A stretch of 64,000 nt of DNA from Candidatus Altimarinota bacterium (GTDB lineage: Bacteria; Patescibacteriota; Gracilibacteria; BD1-5; UBA2023): the NCBI GenBank assembly GCA_028689205.1, contig JAQTWP010000001.1, positions 210,018 to 274,017 on the forward strand, in the 5' to 3' direction. A program made the translations under genes and the position numbers. Below the pieces are notes generated by a model. It saw only the letters and a list, made by a program, of their open reading frames with translations. It searched no databases and was not told where the DNA came from. Shown here piece by piece: positions 41,046 through 51,534 of this stretch (position 1 is the stretch's first letter; every line of letters starts with the position of its first letter).

Positions 41046-41077
41046 AAAAAGCATTGAATTCTAACTCAATGCTTTTA
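41046..41077. terminator. Bidirectional intrinsic terminator
   Basis: AAAGCATTGA / TCAATGCTTT with an 8-nt loop and T- and A-rich flanks, between the convergent rimO and the minus-strand signalling genes. Confidence 0.85.
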
Positions 41078-41464
41078 CTTTATTAGATCTTTTAGAATAT
41101 TTTCATATCTCTTGGCATTTTTTTCAAGAATATTATTATCGAATTTATTCAGTTCGTGAGCAATTTTGTTTCTTAGTTTATGAAGTTCCCATACTTCATT
41201 TATAACTAATTTAATTTCTGAGGGTTTTTTCTTAAGTTGCTCTCCTAAGTTTCAATTGTATCATAAATCAGTTAAAATATGACTTAACATTGAATCGTAT
41301 AGAATTATTTTTTTGCTTAATTCTTGTGATGATATTTCTTTGATTTTTGCTTTATATGCTGTTTTTTTTGATGTAGTTAATTTGTCTTTCTTTTTTATAT
41401 AAAAACTAATAAAAACAAGTGCTAATAAAAGTAAGATAATTATAATATATACTATTTCATCCAT
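41075..41464 (-). CDS. Membrane-anchored hypothetical protein, 129 aa
   Basis: N-terminal transmembrane helix (IVYIIIILLLLALVFISFYI) then a basic, helical cytoplasmic domain (KAKIKEISSQELSKKIILYD; HKLRNKIAHELNKFD). ATG 41464 is used because it follows the upstream TAA directly; an ATG six codons earlier would overlap that gene. The HKLRNKIAHE pattern resembles a HEPN-type R-N-x-x-x-H (RNKIAH), as in small RNase or helical domains. It ends a four-gene signalling cluster. Confidence 0.65.
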
Positions 41465-41465
41465 A

Positions 41466-41819
41466 TTATTTTGAAAGTTCAATTAATGCTTTTTCTTCAG
41501 TTTCTGATTTGTTTATAAAAAGAAACATTCCAAGTAATTCAAGAGAATCCTGTGTAAACTCATTCATATTAGTTACATATATCTTTCATGAATAACTCTC
41601 AATAGTTTCGAATACATCAGCTATTCATCAGGCTGTCCTACTATTAATGTATTCAATACCTCACATATTAAAAATAGTATTTGAGTGTCATTTTTCATTT
41701 ATTAATTTTTTAATATCAGCAAATATCTGAGAAGTATTTTCATTTGTGAATTCTCACTCGAACCTAAAAATTATCGCATTTTTTTTTGATTCATATTTAA
41801 AACTAATACCAACTGTCAT
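41466..41819 (-). CDS. STAS-domain protein (anti-sigma antagonist-like)
   Basis: 117 residues with a STAS fold: KNAIIFRFEGEFTNENTSQI, then SNTIFNMGGIEYINSRTAGG (the family's D-x-S region has N-S in place of D-S), and GKIYVTNMNEF. Such proteins are regulated by serine phosphorylation in partner-switching. Next to a kinase and receiver it suggests a signalling relay, but no anti-sigma factor is seen here. Confidence 0.78.
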
Positions 41820-41825
41820 ATTTTT

Positions 41826-42305
41826 TTATTTAGAAACTATTTCAATTTTAACATCTAGTGATCCTCAACAATGTGGACAACTATGATTATTTTTTTGAAT
41901 TCCATGTACTTCTTTTGTTAATTCTCAAGTTTTTTCACCTAGCAGTTCATAGATTTTTTCCACTGCTTGTTTTGGTGTTGTGTTGGCTTTAAGTAAATAT
42001 GCATCAGCTCATGAACTAAGTGATCTATCAATATCACTTTTACTATTAAGATTGCTGAACATTATTATTTTGCATTTTAGAGATGGTGCCAATTGTCTAA
42101 TTACTCTAAGGGTTTCGAATCAATCCATCGAAGGCATCATTATATCCAAAAGTATTATATTTGGTTGAAATTCTGTAACTTGAGTTACGGCAATAAAACC
42201 ATTATCTGCAATTCTTGTTTCGAATCATTCTTTTTCGAATTTTAGTTTGTACATAGTTGCTAGATCTAAGTCATCTTCAACTATTAATACTTTTATATTA
42301 TCCAT
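41826..42305 (-). CDS. Response regulator with C-terminal CxxC tail
   Basis: 159 residues. A receiver domain fills residues 1-120: acidic pocket VLIVEDDLDLA, phospho-acceptor Asp in NIILLDIMMPSMDG (about 54), and LLKAN with the conserved lysine near 106. There is no DNA-binding domain; instead a short tail with NNHSCPHCGGSLDVKIEIV, one half of a zinc-ribbon that may pair as a dimer. TGA encodes glycines in MDG and SSGADAYLL. It lies 6 bases downstream of the histidine kinase, its likely partner. Confidence 0.88.
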
Positions 42306-42311
42306 AAATAA

Positions 42312-44366
42312 TTAGTTAATTGGTAAATTGATTGTAAATTTGGAACCTTGTCATACCTCACTTTCTAGAATTAAAAATCATCACATTTTTTCAATTATTT
42401 TTTTAGCAATAGGTAATCATAATCAAGTTCAGTTTATATCTCTTGTTAGTGAGTTTTTAACTTGTCAGAATTTTTCAAAAATTTTAGAAAAATTCTCTGC
42501 TTCTATTCATATTCAATTGTCTTCTATTTCAATAGAAAGAATTTTATCTGATTTATAGGTTGTTAATTTGATTTCTCATCAGACTGGAGTGAATTTATTT
42601 GCATTTCATAATAAATTCAATAGAACTTGTTTTAGCTTATTCTTATCGGTATTATATAAGAAATTCTCAAATCATACAAATTTATTTACAATTTGTTTTT
42701 TACTTTCGAATAAAGTATGTATTTCTCAGCAAGTCTCATAAATCAAATTATTCAAATTAATTTCCTCATAATGCAATTCCTGTATTCATGATTCAATTTT
42801 TGAAATATCTAGCATATCATTTATTAAATCCAATAATCTTTCAGAACTGCTGTATACTTGAGTTAGATATGCTTTTACCTCACTGTTAATTTCTCACGCA
42901 TCTCAATCTAATATCATAGAAATATATCATTTAATTGAGGTCATAGGAGTTCTTAGTTCGTGACTTGCAATATTAAGAAACTCATCTTTTTTCTGATCAA
43001 GCTGAACTTGTTTTTTAAGAGATATTTTCAGATTTTGTTGTGCAATTTCTAGGTCAGTAACGTCATGCTGGATAATTATAAATTCTATAATTTCATTATC
43101 AGAATTAAGTATTGGTTTAATAGTTGTAGAGCACCATATGTAATTGCCTACATTTGTTTTCATTTTTAATATTCATTTCCATACTTTTTTAGTTTGGACA
43201 TAACTTAATACATCCTGGAAGTCTTTGAATATATTTTTTCAACTAACAATATAATTCTCTTCAATATCAACTATAATAACTTCTGTAAATTTCTTTCAAA
43301 CTATATTCTTAGTGTTACATAGCATTCTTGCACAATATTCTTCATTGGCACTTGTAATTGTTCATGTTATATCTAGTTTTATTACAAGACTAGATTCATT
43401 AATTGCATTATTGTATTCTTGTATGTTTTTATTTGCCTCAACTAGCTCTGATATATCAGTCCTTATGGATATATATTCTACGATTTTATCGTTTTCATCC
43501 AATATGGGAACTATAGTTGATTTTGCCCAATAATATCATCAAGTTTTAGTTCTATTTTTTACATTTCATTTCCAAATTTTTTTATTTTGAATTGTATCCC
43601 GCATTTCTTTGAAAATCTCTTTAGGCATATCTGGATGTCTTACGATATTATGAGATTTTCAGATTAGTTCATCTCTAGTATATCATGAAAGTTTACAAAA
43701 TTCGTCATTTGCTTGAGTTATATTTCAATATATATCAGTTTTTGTAATTATATTAGAACTATCAATTGCGTTAGTATATTCATTGAGAAGCTTAATTACT
43801 GCATCATTATAATTCTTTGACAAACTTGTAGATATTTCATCGAATATATTATTTAGTAGATTTATAATTTTTATTTCTTCATCAAGAAAATGTTCTATAA
43901 CACTATTCTTGAGTAAAATAACTATTTTTAATAAATCTTCAATTCACAATTTTTTTAACTTTATAAAAGATAGAAATTTTGTAGAAATAAATATTGATTT
44001 TGGATTTGAATCTTCATTTTCTTCTTGTTTTAAATTACTAATCAAATGATTTAGGATTTTTTCTCATCAAAAATAATCTATGTAAGTAATTACCTCTTCT
44101 TTATTTAGATCGAATTTATGATAAAAATCTTTCATTTCCTTATGTTTTAACCACCATGAAGTTATAGATTTTTTATACTTATCTATAACGAATGATAGAT
44201 TCATTTTTTCTAGATCTGTAACATCTGGAATATGAGCAAAAACCTTATTATCATTTTCAAAATTATACAAAATATTATCTTCAATGAATTTTTGTTCTTC
44301 TATTTCAGAGATATATAGAATATCATTGTCATCATTCAAATAAGTATTTATTTTTTTTGGCTCCAT
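42312..44366 (-). CDS. Cytoplasmic hybrid-free histidine kinase with two PAS domains
   Basis: 684 residues with no membrane segments. The N-terminal 200 residues are helical and unfamiliar. Two PAS domains follow, about 205-320 (NITQANDEFCKLSGYTRDEL) and 330-450 (TITSANEEYCARML). Each ends with a PAC-like VEYISIRTDISELVEANKN or similar. HisKA has the phospho-acceptor in NIASHELRTPMTSIKG (about 472), and the HATPase has EIEDNGIGIEAENF and GTGLGLPIAKK. Its first partner is the receiver immediately downstream. The PAS domains suggest sensing of redox or a small ligand. Confidence 0.9.
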
Positions 44367-44551
44367 GTAATTTTAGTTATTTCAAACAGTTTACCACAAT
44401 TCAATTTTTAATTCAAATATATAACCTATTTAATTCATAAAAGTATCTTATAAAATTATTTGATTTTTATAGTAAAACATATAAACTATTTATAGTAAAA
44501 AAGCTTATATATTTATAGTTCTATATTACCTAATAAAAAGCAATAAAATAA

Positions 44552-45340
44552 ATGATTACATTTGACAAAATTGTTAATAAATTGTTAAAACTTGATAAAA
44601 AAGTTCTTAGTATATCTGATATATGATTAATTATTGATCCTGATTTTGATAAGTGAAACAAAAAATACCTTAATGAAATCTATAAAATCATCTATAGATT
44701 AAAATCAAACTCAATTATTTTTCCACTTAAGAATTGATTATATTATCTTTCTAAACACATAGATATTAGAGAAATTGATATTATAAATAATAACTATTGG
44801 GACATAGTTTTGAAGATTATTAGAGATGAAACCAATTCTAATTACATAATTGCTGGCAATAAATCTATAGAAATTCATTTAAAAGACTACTCAATACAAA
44901 GTAGTCTCATTGTCTATACAAAAGATATACAAAAAAATATCTCAATTAATTCACAATATAAGATTCAATTCAAAATATTATCTCCCGGATCAAAAATAAA
45001 TAAAAACCATAATTTTAATTTCCTCAAAAAATATTCTTCAAAAGTCAAAATATCTAATCTTGATTTTAATATTGCATCAGAAGAATTGTCAATTCTAGAT
45101 TCTCTACTTATCAAAAACTCTAAAGCTTGAATTGATAATTATCTGATTAATAAATTCCTAATTAAATATTCTAAATATCTCTCAAGAGAAAAGCTGTGAG
45201 AACTTGTGAAATATAGATATATATCTTCTATTAACAGATTAAGACAAATTACTAAGTTATCCGGTGATATAAAACTCTATAATATATGTCTTGATATAAT
45301 AAAACTAGAATGAGCAAATTGTTTTCTAACGATTAAGTAA
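44552..45340 (+). CDS. AbiEi-like winged-helix protein
   Basis: 262 residues. The N-terminal part reads as a winged helix (KVLSISDIGLIIDPDFDKG, then IYRLKSNSIIFPLKNGLYYL), as in AbiEi-type antitoxins of type IV toxin-antitoxin systems. The rest is a beta/helix region with TNSNYIIAGNKSIEIHLKD. No AbiEii nucleotidyltransferase gene lies beside it, so it may be an orphan. A minimal nucleotidyltransferase-like gene occurs at 50 kb. The call rests on fold-level resemblance only. Confidence 0.5.
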
Positions 45341-45388
45341 AAAATATATTCTACAGTTCTGAATCTAATAAATTATAATCCATATTAT

Positions 45389-45414
45389 GTCATTCCGGGC
45401 TTCGATCCGGAATC
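45389..45414. repeat. REP-like palindrome
   Basis: GTCATTCCGG-gcttcgat-CCGGAATC: 7-bp ATTCCGG/CCGGAAT stem with the GTCA end, in the gap before the DUF2238-like gene. Confidence 0.75.
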
Positions 45415-45525
45415 TGTTAATTAAATCCTCTTCTTATCTCATCTATGCAAGAATAATAAAATAATTACAACTACAATTCATTCATGTAAATCCATAGAAA
45501 GATCTCCTCAAGTATCAAAACTATC

Positions 45526-46011
45526 TTACATCCTAAGTAATTTATGGTTGATAAAATAATCTTCACTGTATTCTTCAATTTCGTATACCATTCCAAGAGT
45601 TGAGCTAAAGGAAATTATAATTACAGATGAGAATATTTTACCAAGGTGTTTTTTATATAAAATATCATTTAGGACTTCATATATTGAATATGCAATAATA
45701 GCACTTACTCCGAAATGCAAAAACTTATCATAATTATGTACTCTTGAATAGAAATGAAATATATCTCAAAAAGCATCGAGATATATTGATAAAGCAATAA
45801 GTGGAAGAATTATAACCAGATTAATATTCTTCTTCCTATAAATGACAATCTCAGTCAGAATCCAAGCAAAAAAATTTGTAATAACCAGTCAATACCACGA
45901 GAAATCCAAGCTAAACCCAAGCACTTTAACCCAATTAAGGAACTCGAATACCACAGGTAATCATACAACCAAGCGAAAAATATACAAAGCAACCTTCTTT
46001 GATTTTTTCAT
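45526..46011 (-). CDS. DUF2238-like membrane protein, truncated by a stop
   Basis: 161 residues to the TAA at 45526. Four or five transmembrane helices and the family's loop NYDKFLHFGVSAIIAYSIYE and GMVYEIEEYSEDYF are visible. After RM-stop the same frame continues for 34 codons with DSFDTGGDLSMDLHEGIVVV and another hydrophobic helix, then a normal TAA at 45421, exactly as the family's C-terminus should. A single CAA-to-TAA change would explain it. So this is either a recent pseudogene, a read-through case or a sequence error. Confidence 0.7.
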
Positions 46012-46142
46012 AATACTCCAGTTAATTAATTACATTTTATCCTAAACAGGATTTATTCAAGTTTTTTTATGTATGTAAAAGATTTCACTTTTAAACAAAT
46101 AAGTATAAAATCTAAAAAAAATTTATTTAACCCCAAATTATT

Positions 46143-46859
46143 ATGAATAAAAACAAAATAGTTAAAAAGATTTGATTTCAAATTGCAGATATGTTCAATA
46201 TTTGAACATCTATTCAGATTGAAACTCCTGAAACTTTAAAAAGTGTTGAAGAATTTATGAATAATACTTGAATAGTTAATTCAATAGGTTTTTTAAAAAA
46301 CCGTATTTTCTGAGAAAAAATTACAAATAATGCCATAAATGTAATTTCTTGAACTGAAAATAAACTTTTAGAATCTTGATTTACTTGAGAAAGAAAAGAA
46401 ATTCCAACTAAAATTGCAGTTAATTTAATTGAAAATTCAAGCTTAGAAGATTTAAAAAATTTACAAGATATCTGGTCAAATATGCTAGCTAATGCAGTAA
46501 CTTGAAAAGTTGAAATTAAGAAAAGTTATATAGATATACTTACACAAATAACAGAAATTGAAGTAATTTTTTTAAACAATATATTTGAAAATGTTGAAAA
46601 TCAAAAATTAATTAATCTTGATTATGATATGAGAAATATGTGATTTTCTAAGAGTTATTTTACCTCATTTTTAAATTTATCAGATGAATTATATGAAATC
46701 ATTGTAGACAATCTTGTTAGATTAAATTTAATACATACGTGAGATTGAGAAAAAACTAATAATAAAGATATATTATATAGATCATTACATATGAAAAGAT
46801 GAATTATAATGTTAACTTTTTTATGATATGAATTTATAAAAGCTTGTAAGTATAAATAA
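46143..46859 (+). CDS. DUF4393/Abi-alpha-like protein
   Basis: 238 residues. The conserved block SSLEDLKNLQDIWSNMLANA, followed by YIDILTQITEIEVIFLNNI, matches the DUF4393 (Abi-alpha) family by pattern. Earlier, GTENKLLESGFTGERKEIP leads into it. Members are linked to abortive infection in some phage-resistance loci. It stands alone between terminators and the DUF2238-like gene, so the role is inferred from family only. Confidence 0.72.
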
Positions 46860-46907
46860 TTTTTTTTATATTAATATTAGATTACAAAAGTATTTTTTCA
46901 AATCAAA

Positions 46908-46938
46908 ATAATCCCCAGATTTCTCTGGGGATTATTTA
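46908..46938. terminator. Bidirectional intrinsic terminator
   Basis: ATAATCCCCAGA / TCTGGGGATTAT stem with a 3-nt loop and T-runs on both strands, between the convergent Abi-alpha-like and trigger-factor genes. Confidence 0.9.
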
Positions 46939-46958
46939 GTTTAAACATCTAATTCTTA

Positions 46959-48257
46959 TTATTCAAAGAATGTATCAATTATCTTTTTATACTTGATTCT
47001 TGATTTAATATCTTCGTAGTAGTCGTCTCATGGGATTAGTTTTGCTTTTAGTTTTTCTTTTACATCTGCACTAGAATATTGAGTAAGCATTTTCTCAATT
47101 TCTTGAGTCATTTCTTCTTCGTCTACTTCTGTTGGGAAAATATTTTTTAATTTTTCTAGAATTAATTCTGCTTTAAGTCTTCTAATTGCCTCTGGTTCAA
47201 TTGCTTCTTTTTTATATGATTCTTCATCTTTCTTTAAATGTTCTAGATAATGTTTCAAATCAATTCATTGAGATTCTAGATTATGTTTGTGTTCATGATA
47301 GATTTTGTCTATTTCATGAGCAATTAAATGATTTCACATTTCAATTTTACAGGTTTTTTCTAATTCTTTTAGAAGATTGTTTTCATCTTCTAATCTTGCA
47401 CTACGTTCTTTTTCTTGTTTGATTTCATCTTCTAGTATTTTTTTGAATCATTCTAGATCAGTTTTAACTCATCTTAATTGTTCTATGAATTCTTCATTCC
47501 ATTCTGGTCAAACTGCTTTTTCTATTGAGAAAATAGTTGACATAAAGAATACTTTTCTAGATGCAAAATCTTTTGAATGATAATCTTCTGGGAAAGTTAT
47601 GTCGAATTCTACTATATCTCAAGATTTAGCTCAGATAAGTTTTTCTTCGAATCCAGGAATGAATGATCCACTTCATATAACAAGAGGGAATGCTTGAACT
47701 TTTGTTTCTGGTATTTCTTTTCATCATTTTTTATCGAATCCTTGAGTATCAAGCATAATCTTATCTCATAATGCAACTACTGCATTTTCTTGAAGTTCGA
47801 ATTTTGTGAATTTTTTACCAATTTCTTTTAGAGTTTCTTCTATTTCTTTTTTCTCAACTTTTACAACTTGTTTTTTTAGTTTAATTTTTTTAGCAAGTTT
47901 TTCATCAATTTCAATTTCTGGAAGTACTTCTATTAATAGAACAATTTCAAAAGGATTAGTTGATATTAATTCCTTAAAACTAGCTGGACCAGTAGGAATA
48001 ATATTTTCTTTTTTTAATACTTTTGGATATAGATTATTAATTAGTTTATCTATAGTTTCATTTTCTATAACTTGGTCTCAATAGTGTTTTGTCAATATTT
48101 CTTCTGGAATTGAAGCTCATTTTCTAAATCATTTGATATTAGCATTTGCGCTCAAATCAATAATTACTTGTTCTCTAGCTTTTATGAATTCTGCTTGATT
48201 TTCTTTTATTGTAATTTCTACGGTGTAAGGGTTGATTATTTTTTTACTTGTTTGCAT
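46959..48257 (-). CDS. tig: Trigger factor (ribosome-associated chaperone/prolyl isomerase)
   Basis: 432 residues, the normal length. The ribosome-binding N-domain carries ANANIKGFRKGASIPEEIL, the family's G-F-R-x-G-x-x-P signature at about residue 42. An FKBP-type isomerase domain spans about 155-240 (GDKIMLDTQGF; VIGSGSFIPGFEEKLIGA; FPEDY). The helical C-terminal chaperone arms end in KIIDTFFE. TGA is used in the signature glycines. It is terminated by the strong hairpin at 46908. Confidence 0.95.
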
Positions 48258-48412
48258 ATTTATTAATTATATTTTAAAAAAGTGGCAGAATTATATTAAT
48301 AAAATCCCAAAAGACAAAATTAAATTCAGGTGAATTAGTTTTTTTATTAAGTTTTTGATTTTTGGTCCGTTTATTGATATAATGAATTTGTTATTTAATT
48401 ATTATTTACTTT

Positions 48413-49165
48413 ATGCTTCTAATTTCTACTTCTTCTTTTCATTGATATTGAATACATAGAATATTCACAATTGTAAAAAAATCAGGTTATGATTGAATTA
48501 ATCTAGATATGATATCTTGAGAATTCGACACAGAAGACGCTGCCTATATCAAGGAATTATCTCTTGAATTTTCTATTCCTGTAGTAAGTATAACTGCTTA
48601 TGAAAAGAAAATGGATTCCAAATTGGTTGATGAAACTATCAAATTCGCAAAAACTGTCTGAGCAAAGATAATTAACTTTTATCCACCTCATAGAGCAGAC
48701 AAAGATACAACTTGGTTTTCTACTTATCTTCCTAAGGTTAAAGAGAAAACAAAAGATATAAGTCTTAGTATAATTAATGTAGAACCAAAAACTTTTTTAT
48801 TTTTTATACCAGAATACAAAGATGCAACTTTAACTACTATTAATAAAATAACTTGAGATACGTCTCTTGCTATATCTAATGTAGATTCTTCTACATGAGT
48901 AGATCTTCTTAAGACTTTTACAATACTTAATAAAACAATTAAAAATGTTTTCCTTTCTGATAAATCATGAACAAAACAAGATTTACAATTAGGTAAATGA
49001 GAAATGCCTTTAGAAAGTTTCTTAATTAAATTAAGAGAAGGGAATTATAAATGATTATTTACCCTAAGGCTTTCCCCGAAAGAATTATGAGTTTGAAACG
49101 AATGAATAATCCTCAAAAAAATGGAAGAAGCTAAGGTTTATTTTGAAAAATATTTTGTATCTTAA
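48413..49165 (+). CDS. Xylose-isomerase-like TIM-barrel protein
   Basis: 250 residues. Early strand/helix pattern MLLISTSSFHGYGIHRIFTI and GYDGINLDMISGEF, then SIPVVSITAYEKK, GAKIINFYPPHRA and ISLSIINVEP fit the AP-endonuclease 2/sugar-isomerase barrel superfamily. The metal-binding residues cannot be fully assigned, and the His/Glu set of Nfo is not obvious. A role in sugar or DNA-base chemistry is possible. It is followed by a separate exported protein. Confidence 0.72.
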
Positions 49166-49203
49166 AAAATAAAGTACGCTTTATTATTTTAACTAATAAA
49201 TAT

Positions 49204-49773
49204 ATGAAAAATGCTATGAAAAACATAAAAAAAGAAATTCGATCTTGAATTATTATTTGAGTTTCATTTCTATGAACTGTCCTACTTGGGTGAATAATAT
49301 ATGCCACAGTAACACTTACTGCTAGTCCTAATGAATCATTAACTGCAGAAAAATGGAATAATCTAGTAGCTAATACAACTATTCCTACTTGATTTATTTG
49401 AGCTTTTAATAGTACAATGTGTCCTTCTTGATGGGTAGAGGCTAGCTGAAGTAATGTCCCAGTTTGAGTCTGAGGGAATTCATCTCTTGATTTAAGATGA
49501 GAATTTTTAAGATGATGGGATAATTGAAGATGAGTTGATAGTGGGAGGCTTGTATGAACCAATCAAGAAGCGACAAATCATGTATATATCCATATTAATA
49601 GCAATATATATTATCCAAGTTCATCTAATCTTTGAGCTCTAAATTATGACAGTCTTACTACATGACCATTGATGAGATTTTCTTGAAATGACTGAAGTGC
49701 TTCGGTCATTACTTGAGCAACTTATACATCGCGTCCTCGTAACGTATCAGTTCTTTTTTGTATTAAACAATAA
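49204..49773 (+). CDS. Exported protein with phage tail-collar-like domain
   Basis: 189 residues. N-terminal membrane anchor or signal (SGIIIGVSFLGTVLLGGIIYAT), then LTASPNESLTAEKWNNLVAN, a segment also seen in the 364-aa exported protein at 15 kb. A collar-like domain includes FIGAFNSTMCPSGWVEASGS and LDLRGEFLRGWDNGRGVD, typical of tail-fibre collar modules, ending SVLFCIKQ. No other phage genes are nearby. Likely a pilus-tip or surface adhesin using this fold. Confidence 0.78.
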
Positions 49774-50023
49774 TTACTCACTAATCCTATAATGGTATAA
49801 AAATCAAATACAAATTTTAACGATAGATTAAGCTAATATTTTTGTATCATTATTCCTAACTAAAACAGATTCAATGTTATTTCATTTGGTGTTTTATATC
49901 AAATAGACTGATGAGGTTTTTTGATTGAAGATAAGTGTTTTTTTTATAATTCTCAAATTCCTCCTTTATTTCAAGAGTACTTCTTCACAGGCTGTACATG
50001 AATGACAAAAGAAAGGTTTTTTA
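49774..50023 (+). other. Gap with a degenerate open frame
   Basis: 250 bp without a gene. One plus-strand frame (about 49874-50053) is open without an ATG and reads NVISFGVLYQIDGGFLIED and later CFFYNSQIPPLF. It may be a decayed gene or transposase fragment, but I cannot assign it. No terminator or repeat stands out. Confidence 0.35.
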
Positions 50024-50626
50024 TTATTTCTTGTCTACTTTTTTCTGGATATTAAGTTTATCTTTTAGGAATATGTTTCATTTCTGATTCAAGATATTGA
50101 GAACAAGTTTATCATTATAATTAAGTCTATAATTAAAATCATCTTCGCTCATTACTGCATATTTGATTTTTCTTCAGAAGAATGTTCTAGCTAAAAAATC
50201 ATTGAATTCAAGTTTATCTATTTCTCATATTACGAATATATCAACAATATTGTTTGTTGTTTTTTGTAAATCTGTAATATTTTCTGCTACAGTAATTAAT
50301 TCAATATTCTTTCTACCTTTGAAGAATTTGTTCAATTCTTCAAGAACATCATAATTCTTTATGAATATTTCGACAAGTTCATTGAATACAATTGAATTTT
50401 TGCTTAGAAAATAGAATTTTTTCTTATTCTCTTCTTTTGATTTAAGTATCTTAAGTTCTTCAAGATTAATAAGTTCTCTTCTTACAGAATTAATCTGTTC
50501 ATCAATATCTCTACAAAGCTCACGAATAAAAAATCATGCGTTTTCATCATGAATCTTGTACTCTAGTACGAATTTTTCAAGTATTTTTGCTCTACAATTC
50601 GAGCCGAATAATTTTGCTAAGTTCAT
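50024..50626 (-). CDS. Winged-helix protein with minimal nucleotidyltransferase-like domain
   Basis: 200 residues. The N-terminal winged helix (NLAKLFGSNCRAKILEKFVL, then FFIRELCRDIDEQINSVRRE) is followed by a KNSIVFNELVEIF linker and a domain with NIVDIFVIGEIDKLEFNDFL and RKIKYAVMSEDDFNYRL. This matches ArsR/MarR-like regulators fused to a degenerate nucleotidyltransferase, a common small family in AT-rich CPR genomes. Role unknown; possibly a regulator or toxin-antitoxin relative. It is divergent from rplA. Confidence 0.72.
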
Positions 50627-50716
50627 ATTTTATTTATTGTTGCCGTTATTATATATTTTTTCAATAAAATTCAATTAATTTATTTTATTTTTGCTTTTTT
50701 TCAAAAATCAATAAAA

Positions 50717-50740
50717 TACTCTGGCCCAACTTTGGGAGTA
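50717..50740 (+). promoter_or_regulatory. Possible L1-binding hairpin in the rplA leader
   Basis: TACT-CTGG-CCCAA-CT-TTGGG-AGTA: a 4-bp lower stem, a one-sided CTGG bulge and a 5-bp upper stem, about 45 bases before the L1 start. Asymmetric bulged stems in L1 leaders often imitate the 23S rRNA site so that free L1 represses its own mRNA. Inference from shape only. Confidence 0.5.
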
Positions 50741-50786
50741 CTGTAAAAGTACGATTGTACCAATTTATTTATTAAAAAATTATTTT

Positions 50787-51470
50787 ATGCAAAAAAGAGG
50801 CAAGAAATATAATCAAGCTGTTACGCTTGTTGAGAAGGATAAGATTTATACACTTGATGAAGCGTGTGAACTTCTAGAAAGAACTAATACTGTTAAGTTT
50901 GATCCAACTGTAGAAATACATTTCAATCTTAATATTGATCCTAAACATAGTGATCAAATGGTTCGTAGTACTATTACTTTACCAAATGGTTCTGGTAAAA
51001 CAGTTAAAATTTGAGCTTTCGATGATAGTGGTAATGATAAAGAACTTATAGCTGCGGGTGCAACTGTTGCTTGAGGCGATGATTTATTAGAAAGTGTTGC
51101 ACAAGGTAAAATCGAATTCGATATTGCTATTGCTACACCTGCTATGATGAGAAAAATGTGAAAAGTTGCAAAAATTCTTGGACCAAAATGAATAATGCCA
51201 AATCCAAAATCATGAACAGTTTGAGATAATCTTATAGCTATTATTAAAGAATTAGCTGCAGGTAAATTCGAATTCAAAAATGATAAACAAGGTAATGTTC
51301 ATTCAATTGCTGGTAAATTATCTTTTGGAACTACAAAAATTAAAGAAAATATTGAATATTTTATTAAGACAATTAAAGAAGTTAAACCAACTGGAGTAAA
51401 ATCAACTTATATTAATACTATATATATTTGTACTTCAATGAGTCCTTCAATAAGACTTGATATTAAATAA
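50787..51470 (+). CDS. rplA: 50S ribosomal protein L1
   Basis: 227 residues; binds 23S rRNA at the L1 stalk and, as free protein, its own mRNA. Family features: MQKRGKKYNQAVTLVEKDK, EIHFNLNIDPKHSDQMVRST, the signature KILGPKGIMPNPKSGTV, and AIIKELAAGKFEFKNDK. Five or more glycines are TGA, including in LGPKGIMP. It is unusual that L11 (rplK) is not next to it; the gene stands alone with its own terminator. Confidence 0.95.
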
Positions 51471-51485
51471 TATATCAGAATAACT

Positions 51486-51522
51486 AAAAATCCTCATCAA
51501 TCAATTGATGAGGATTTTTTTA
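51486..51522. terminator. Bidirectional intrinsic terminator
   Basis: AAAAATCCTCATCAAT-CA-ATTGATGAGGATTTTT, a very stable 16-bp stem with a T-run, after rplA and before the convergent secreted-protein gene. Confidence 0.93.
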
Positions 51523-51534
51523 ATTTTACTATTT

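Noticed and set aside
49131..49562. 143-aa minus-strand ORF
   Set aside because: Opposite strand of the exported collar-like protein, which has a signal segment and domain motifs.
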